Assembly (NCBI GenBank): GCA_012523015.1
Contig: JAAYJI010000297.1
Location: 1 to 36,296 of the forward strand
Length of the DNA stretch: 36,296 nt
DNA from: Candidatus Hydrogenedentota bacterium
GTDB lineage: Bacteria > Hydrogenedentota > Hydrogenedentia > Hydrogenedentales > CAITNO01
Direction of reading: 5' to 3'
Each line of letters begins with the position of its first letter. The stretch's first letter is position 1. Below the pieces are notes generated by a model. That model was not told where the DNA came from and searched no databases. It saw only the letters and a list, made by a program, of their open reading frames with translations. The position numbers and the translations under genes are program-made. Shown here in pieces: positions 31,822-36,296 of this stretch.

Positions 31822-33150
31822 ATGTTTGATCCCATGGATGCCCCATCTGGAAAAGAAACGAACCGTCGCAGTTTTTTAAAAGCGACCACCTTAAGTGCCG
31901 CTGCCGGTATAGGCATGGCACAGGCGAACCGGGCTTTTGCCGATACGGAAAAGCTTGCGATTAACGGCGGCAAAGCTGCCATCCCCAAACCCGACACCGA
32001 CGCGTGGCGCTGGCCCCGCTATACGGAAGCCGACGAAGAGGCGGTGGTGAAAATGCTGCGCGCCCCCGACTACAGCGCTATCCCTGCACTGGAAGCGGAA
32101 TGGTGTGAGCATGTCGGCGTTCCCTATGCGCGGAATTATTGCAATGGCACGAGCGCGCTGCTATCTCTCTTTTTCGCGTTGAATCTGCCGCCGGGCAGCG
32201 AAATCATGGTGCCCAGCTACACGTTCTTCGCGACCATTGTGCCCATGCGCCTCTTTGGTTTGGTTCCTGTCTTTGTGGATATCAATCCGAGAACCTTGAA
32301 CTTCGACTTGGAAGATGCGAAAAAACGGCTGACGCCGAACACGAAAGCGGTGATGCCCGTTCACTGGATCGGTCTGCCTTGCGACATGGACGCAATCAGC
32401 GATTGGGCCCAAGAAAAAGGCTTGATCCTTTTGGAAGATGCGGCTCATGCCCAGTATGCCAAACTGAAAGGTGTGCATGCCGGTGCTTGGGGCGAAATGG
32501 CGATTTTCAGCTACCAGATGAGCAAGCCTTTGCCGGGTATTGAAGGCGGCATGGGCGTCTATAAAACAAAGGAATACCGAGATCGTGCGACCCTTTTGGG
32601 GCATTATGATGCGCCAGGTGTTGATGACGACAGCCCCTACAAACAATATACCGGCACGGGACTGGGCACAAAGACACGCATGCACCCGGTTGCTGCCGAG
32701 CTGATTCGTGTGCAAATGAAAGATTTGAAAGAGCGCACAATCAAGGGAGTGGCTCAAACGCGTAAACTCAATGATGTGTTGTTGCAATTGCCCGGCTTGT
32801 ATGAGCAATCAAGCGGCAGAGATGATGTGCAGCGCTTGTACTATGAGTGGAATATGCTTTTCATTGATGAGCAAGAAGCCGGCGTTTCCCGGGAAAAGGT
32901 TGTTGCTGCGTTACGGGCGGAAGGCGTGCGCGCCGACGCTTTGAGTTATCGTTTGCAGCATCATCAGCCCCTCTATAAACAAGCGGAGTGGTGGCACCAT
33001 CTCCCCGTTATTCCCGATCTGCCCGGCTCTGAACAAGCCAATGCGACCAGCATCGCACTGCCCTACTTCACGAAAGAATGTCCTGAGATGGTGGAGGGCT
33101 ATATTCGCGCTTTTGAAAAAGTTTGGGCCCATCGCGACGAACTCGCCTAA
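31822..33150 (+). CDS. Tat-exported DegT/DnrJ/EryC1/StrS-family PLP enzyme
   Basis: This 442-residue product combines a Tat leader (TNRRSFLKATTLSAAAGIGMA, R15-R16) with a full DegT-family aminotransferase domain. PLP-site residues are present: CNGTSAL (107-113), the Asp of LLEDAAHA (D206) with H209, and FSYQMSKPLPGIEGG with K235 at the Schiff-base position. The family normally works in the cytoplasm on nucleotide-linked keto-sugars, so export is unexpected; Tat would allow PLP to be bound before transport. The ATG at 31822 has AAGGAG nearby, and an earlier in-frame start at 31780 lacks one. A promoter at 31685-31713 serves it. The genes after it encode a TIM-barrel lipoprotein and a symporter. 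An aminated or dehydrated sugar in the periplasm is possible, but no substrate can be named. Confidence 0.9.
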   Translation: MFDPMDAPSGKETNRRSFLKATTLSAAAGIGMAQANRAFADTEKLAINGGKAAIPKPDTDAWRWPRYTEADEEAVVKMLRAPDYSAIPALEAEWCEHVGVPYARNYCNGTSALLSLFFALNLPPGSEIMVPSYTFFATIVPMRLFGLVPVFVDINPRTLNFDLEDAKKRLTPNTKAVMPVHWIGLPCDMDAISDWAQEKGLILLEDAAHAQYAKLKGVHAGAWGEMAIFSYQMSKPLPGIEGGMGVYKTKEYRDRATLLGHYDAPGVDDDSPYKQYTGTGLGTKTRMHPVAAELIRVQMKDLKERTIKGVAQTRKLNDVLLQLPGLYEQSSGRDDVQRLYYEWNMLFIDEQEAGVSREKVVAALRAEGVRADALSYRLQHHQPLYKQAEWWHHLPVIPDLPGSEQANATSIALPYFTKECPEMVEGYIRAFEKVWAHRDELA

Positions 33151-33259
33151 GAAAAAAGGTCTGTTTAGCAGTACTGTGCAAGCCACGTCTTGTTACAAGA
33201 GCCGCTCTTTCCTGTTCCGATGCGTGGTCGCGCACAGTTTGTATGATGTTGCCGCCAAG

Positions 33260-33290
33260 GCAGCGCCGATACCATGCCTGCCGGCGCTGC
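33260..33290. repeat. inverted repeat in the gap after the DegT-family gene
   Basis: GCAGCGCCG (33260-33268) and CGGCGCTGC (33282-33290) are perfect 9-bp arms around a 13-nt loop. No U-run follows on either strand, so it is not a standard intrinsic terminator. It may mark an mRNA processing or stability element between the DegT-family gene and the TIM-barrel lipoprotein gene. Confidence 0.4.
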
Positions 33291-33393
33291 TGCAACGGTA
33301 CGAAATGCTTAACCCTGCGTTAATCACCTAAGGCACCCAGGGTTGAGTCTCTGTTTTCACGTGGGATGAGTCTACGAAAGAAGGAATTAAATC

Positions 33394-34290
33394 ATGGTAG
33401 GTGTGAAGAGTGTTTCTTTGTGTGTGACGGGGTTGGCGTTGGCTGCTCTTATTTTTTGTGGCTGCAGCAGTCCCGTCAATCAAAGCGAGCCTGCAGAAGA
33501 GGCGGCGGCAGCAGCGCCTGCGCCGACACCGTGGCGGCTTGCTTGTCGTGTCGCCAACTATGGTGCTTTTCAAGAGGACGCGTTCAAATACATCCAAGAA
33601 CTGGGACTGCACTATGTCTTTATGAGCATTCCCAAAGCGGAAGAAGTGGAAGCGGTGAAAGAGCAATTGGCTGCCTTCGGGCTGGAGGTGCTCGTGGTTC
33701 GCGGCGATACGAATCTGTCTCAAGAAAGTGCTGTTGCGGAGCTTGGCGCACAGTTCGAGATCTGCAAGCAATTGGGCGTGAAGTACATGTTCCTGTCGCC
33801 GAAACGCCATGATGCGCCTTTTGAAGTGGTCTATGAACGGCTCCGCGAGGCAGGCGATTTGGCCGAGGAAAACGACGTTATTCTCGTGCTGGAAACCCAT
33901 CCCGATTTGGGTACCAACGGCGCTGTCCATGTGGAAACGATGAACGCCATAGACCATTCCCATGTTCGTGTGAATTTTGATACGGGCAACATCAGCTATT
34001 ACAACGAAAATACCGATGCCCCTTCTGAATTGGAAAAATGCGTGGACTATGTAGCGACCTTCGAAGTGAAAGATCATAATGGCGCTTTGGAGACCTGGAA
34101 TTTCCCCGCTCTTGGAGAAGGGATCGTCGATTTCCCCGCCATTTTTAAAATTCTGCGCAGCCATGCCTATACAGGCCCCATCACGATTGAGGTGGAAGGG
34201 GTGGAAGGGGTCGAATGGACTTTGGATGATATCCAAGAGGCATTGAAAAAGTCCGTTGCCTATCTGCGTACTTTGGAGTCCTTTCAGTAG
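33394..34290 (+). CDS. AP-endonuclease-2-like TIM-barrel lipoprotein
   Basis: This 298-residue protein has a hydrophobic leader ending in a lipobox-like FCGC, with C24 the likely lipidated cysteine (Phe at -3 is unusual), then an Ala/Pro/Glu-rich linker (about 25-46). The rest is a xylose-isomerase-like TIM barrel with metal-site segments VLETHPDLGTNG (Glu), VNFDTGNISYYN (Asp), TFEVKDHNG (Asp/His) and ITIEVEG (Glu). A clear AGAAAGGA ribosome site precedes the ATG. It is tethered to a membrane facing the periplasm, 37 nt upstream of the symporter gene, suggesting that it converts a substrate before uptake. A short 9-nt tandem repeat (EGVEGVE, near 34190-34215) lies near the end. Substrate unknown. 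Confidence 0.87.
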   Translation: MVGVKSVSLCVTGLALAALIFCGCSSPVNQSEPAEEAAAAAPAPTPWRLACRVANYGAFQEDAFKYIQELGLHYVFMSIPKAEEVEAVKEQLAAFGLEVLVVRGDTNLSQESAVAELGAQFEICKQLGVKYMFLSPKRHDAPFEVVYERLREAGDLAEENDVILVLETHPDLGTNGAVHVETMNAIDHSHVRVNFDTGNISYYNENTDAPSELEKCVDYVATFEVKDHNGALETWNFPALGEGIVDFPAIFKILRSHAYTGPITIEVEGVEGVEWTLDDIQEALKKSVAYLRTLESFQ

Positions 34291-34327
34291 TCTATTCTTT
34301 CCTATGAGGCGATAATCAGGAGTCTTT

Positions 34328-36148
34328 ATGAATACACAGGTTATGTTGGGAGTACCCGACTATTTTATGATTGTCGGTTATTTCCTGCTCATGTTGGGCA
34401 TTGGTCTTTATTTCTATCGGTCCATGAAGGGGATCAAGGATTATTTCAGCGGCGGCAACAATATCCCGTGGTGGCTGAGCGGCGTCTCTTTCTACATGAG
34501 CAGCTTCAGTGTCATGGCTTTTGTCAGCTATCCCAGCCTGTGTTATCGCTACGGATTCGTAGGCATTACCTTGTTGTGGGTTTCCATTCCTGCCACGCTT
34601 TTCAGCGCGCTCTTCCTCGCCCATAAATGGCGGCGCGCCCGTATCGAAAGCCCCATCGAATATTTGGAAGAACGATACAACCCTGTATTACGGCAATTGT
34701 TTTCGTGGCAGGGTGTGCCGACCAAAATTATCGACGACGGCATCAAGCTTTTTGCCATCGGCATCTTCATTTCCGTGAGTCTCGGTTTCGATATGAAGTG
34801 GAGCATGATCGGCGCCGGCGGCATCATGCTGCTCTATACTTTCATGGGCGGTCTCTGGGCGGTGGCGGTGACCGACTTTATCCAATTCGTCGTGTTGACG
34901 GCAGCGATCATCATCATCTTACCCTTGTCCTTTTATCACGGCGGCGGCGTCACACAAGTGTTTAAGAATCTGCCGGATGGCTTCATGCGCCTAACCTGTC
35001 CCGAATATGGTTGGGGCTATGTGATCTATCTCATCGTGATGTATACCTTGGCGTGGAGCAGCGTCAATTGGTCGCTCATCCAGCGTTATTACTGCGTGCC
35101 CACCGAACGGGATGCTCTCAAGGTGGGTTTGTCCGTAGTGGTTTTGTATATCATCGGACCGCCCTTGATGTTTCTTCCCGCCATTGCCGGGACGCAGCTG
35201 ATCCCCGGACTTGCCGACGCAGGCACCATCTACCCGGAACTGTGCAGGATGCTCTTGCCTGCAGGCATGTTGGGGCTTATGATCTCCGCCATGTTCGCCG
35301 CCACTATGTCCATGCTCAGCAGCGACTATAATGTTTGTGCCAATGTGCTGACCCACGACATTTACCGGCGTCACTTGCGTCCGGACGCCTCGCAGCGCGA
35401 ATTGGTTCTTGTGGGACGGCTGATGACCCTGCTCATTGGCGTGTTAGCAATCGGCGCTGCCTTGTTGATGCTGAGCCTTGCCAAAGCGGAAGACATGTTC
35501 ACCATGATGGTTACGCTCTTTAGTGTGGCTACGGCTCCTGTCGCGGTACCCATGATTTTGGGGCTTCTATCTCGGCGTTTCACGGCACGGAGCGCCCTTT
35601 GGGGCTTCTTGGCAGGTCTCTTCGTGGGCATTGCTCTTTTTGCAGTGTCTCGGACCGGGCGACCGCTGGCGTTTTTCATGATTCAATGGAATCCGGAAAG
35701 CAGCACCCTCAGTCTCTTTAATCGCAGTGCGCCCCTCGAAATGGTTCTCTTTATTGCGACCAGCTTGGTGACCTTCATCATCATGTGCTTGATTACGCTT
35801 TTCTCACCCATGCATGGCGAAGAAGAGAAGCGGGTCAAGGGCTTTTTTACCCGTTTGGAAGAACCCATCGGCAGCCGACCCGAAGAACAAGCCGCAGCAG
35901 CCCAATCCAAAACCATTTCTCCCTTTCAAGTGGTGGGCATATCTTTGATCATTATTGCGTTAATGATGATAGCCGTATTGCCTTGGTCGGACTCGTGGTT
36001 AACAGCTGTGCTTAACGGCAGTATCAGCGCCTTTTTGATCTTGGTCGGCATTGCCATGGTTTGGATGGAACGGAAACGTATGCGCAGGTTCAAACCCGAA
36101 TTGGAACCCCTTCCTGAAAAAAGACTTCGGCAGGAGTTCTATAATTAA
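34328..36148 (+). CDS. sodium:solute symporter (SSS family)
   Basis: This 606-residue inner-membrane transporter has roughly 13-14 hydrophobic helices. The N-terminus (VPDYFMIVGYFLLMLGIGLYFYRSMKG then DYFSGGNNIPWWLSGVSFYMSSFS) is the SSS signature region, and the GGLWAVAVTDFIQFVVL segment matches the conserved helix near the sodium site. Members couple sodium entry to uptake of sugars, sugar acids or similar solutes. A hydrophilic loop (about 500-530) precedes the last two helices. It follows the TIM-barrel lipoprotein by 37 nt and is probably the uptake route for its product. The final codons lie on DNA that reads as IS30 transposase on the other strand, so the C-terminal tail has probably been replaced; all helices precede that point. 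Confidence 0.92.
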   Translation: MNTQVMLGVPDYFMIVGYFLLMLGIGLYFYRSMKGIKDYFSGGNNIPWWLSGVSFYMSSFSVMAFVSYPSLCYRYGFVGITLLWVSIPATLFSALFLAHKWRRARIESPIEYLEERYNPVLRQLFSWQGVPTKIIDDGIKLFAIGIFISVSLGFDMKWSMIGAGGIMLLYTFMGGLWAVAVTDFIQFVVLTAAIIIILPLSFYHGGGVTQVFKNLPDGFMRLTCPEYGWGYVIYLIVMYTLAWSSVNWSLIQRYYCVPTERDALKVGLSVVVLYIIGPPLMFLPAIAGTQLIPGLADAGTIYPELCRMLLPAGMLGLMISAMFAATMSMLSSDYNVCANVLTHDIYRRHLRPDASQRELVLVGRLMTLLIGVLAIGAALLMLSLAKAEDMFTMMVTLFSVATAPVAVPMILGLLSRRFTARSALWGFLAGLFVGIALFAVSRTGRPLAFFMIQWNPESSTLSLFNRSAPLEMVLFIATSLVTFIIMCLITLFSPMHGEEEKRVKGFFTRLEEPIGSRPEEQAAAAQSKTISPFQVVGISLIIIALMMIAVLPWSDSWLTAVLNGSISAFLILVGIAMVWMERKRMRRFKPELEPLPEKRLRQEFYN

Positions 36149-36296
36149 GCGTTTTCCTTGGTCTATTATTTAAATCTTGAACAGCCCTTTTTAACTGCTC
36201 TTCAGAAAATGTATCAAAACGAGTCTTTTTTGGAAAGTATTGTCTTAAAAGCCCATTGGTATTTTCGTTCCTAGCGCGATCGTTTGAGCAGTAGGG
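36118..36296 (-). mobile_element. IS30-family transposase fragment (C-terminal part), runs off the right edge
   Basis: The minus strand from the right edge reads YCSNDRARNENTNGLL, then RQYFPKKTRF, SEEQLKRAVQDLNNRPRKTL and NYRTPAEVF. This is the C-terminal end of an IS30-type DDE transposase; the Glu in NENTNG is the third catalytic residue. Similarity stops near 36118, inside the 3' end of the symporter gene; the frame then stays open to a TGA at 35926-35928 through sequence antisense to the symporter, so the normal IS30 tail and the IS end are missing. The upstream part lies outside the window. It is either a truncated remnant or an assembly junction at an IS copy. Confidence 0.85.

Noticed and set aside
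33328-34236. A 302-codon open frame on the minus strand
   Set aside because: It is antisense to the TIM-barrel lipoprotein, which has a lipobox, metal-site motifs and a good ribosome site. The minus-strand product has none of these.

Overview
The window looks like chromosomal DNA from a diderm, heterotrophic bacterium of the Planctomycetota/Hydrogenedentota type. I lean towards Hydrogenedentota, but only gene content supports this and no marker phylogeny was possible. Evidence for a diderm is lpxB with a neighbouring lipid-A-type oxidoreductase, two lipoproteins and many exported enzymes. Evidence for the lineage is seven Tat-type signal peptides on sulfatases, Gfo/Idh/MocA oxidoreductases, AP-endonuclease-2-like TIM barrels and a DegT-family enzyme. 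No prophage, CRISPR array or intact insertion sequence was seen. The only mobile DNA is an IS30-family transposase fragment at the right edge.

Layout. 1-4642 (minus strand): the start of a TMTC-like membrane glycosyltransferase that runs off the left edge, a proline-rich lipoprotein, greA, lpxB and a Gfo/Idh oxidoreductase that overlaps lpxB by ATGA. 4643-5424: a long AT-rich spacer with a promoter for each direction and a structured leader in front of rny. 5425-10049 (plus): rny with a terminator, then two exported sulfatases. 10127-18349 (minus): a HAD hydrolase, the coupled proA-nadD-yqeK-methyltransferase cluster, a divergent HisG, a cytoplasmic TIM-barrel isomerase, a receiver-PAS-GGDEF protein and a small membrane protein. 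18620-18695: tRNA-Thr(TGT).

19051-27226 is the accessory core: a GH106-type rhamnosidase, an exported Gfo/Idh oxidoreductase, an exported TIM-barrel protein, a MerR-type regulator, a second exported Gfo/Idh protein lacking the usual catalytic lysine and, convergent to it, an exported TIM-barrel gene broken by an in-frame TAG. 27519-31036 returns to housekeeping: hslV with no hslU beside it, and a tight dxs-thiS-thiE operon on the minus strand. 31348-36148 (plus): a DUF2007 protein, then a Tat-exported DegT-family PLP enzyme, a TIM-barrel lipoprotein and a sodium:solute symporter. The 3' end of the symporter runs into the IS30 fragment.

How the genes may work together. The sulfatases and the GH106 enzyme point to breakdown of sulfated, rhamnose-containing glycans outside the cytoplasm. 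The exported oxidoreductase plus TIM-barrel pairs resemble the two halves of oxidation-dependent (3-keto) glycoside cleavage, here possibly moved to the periplasm. The symporter is a plausible uptake route for the products. This is a hypothesis from gene content. Two partial genes at the window edges (1-848 and 36118-36296) and several corrected start codons come from reading the sequence directly.
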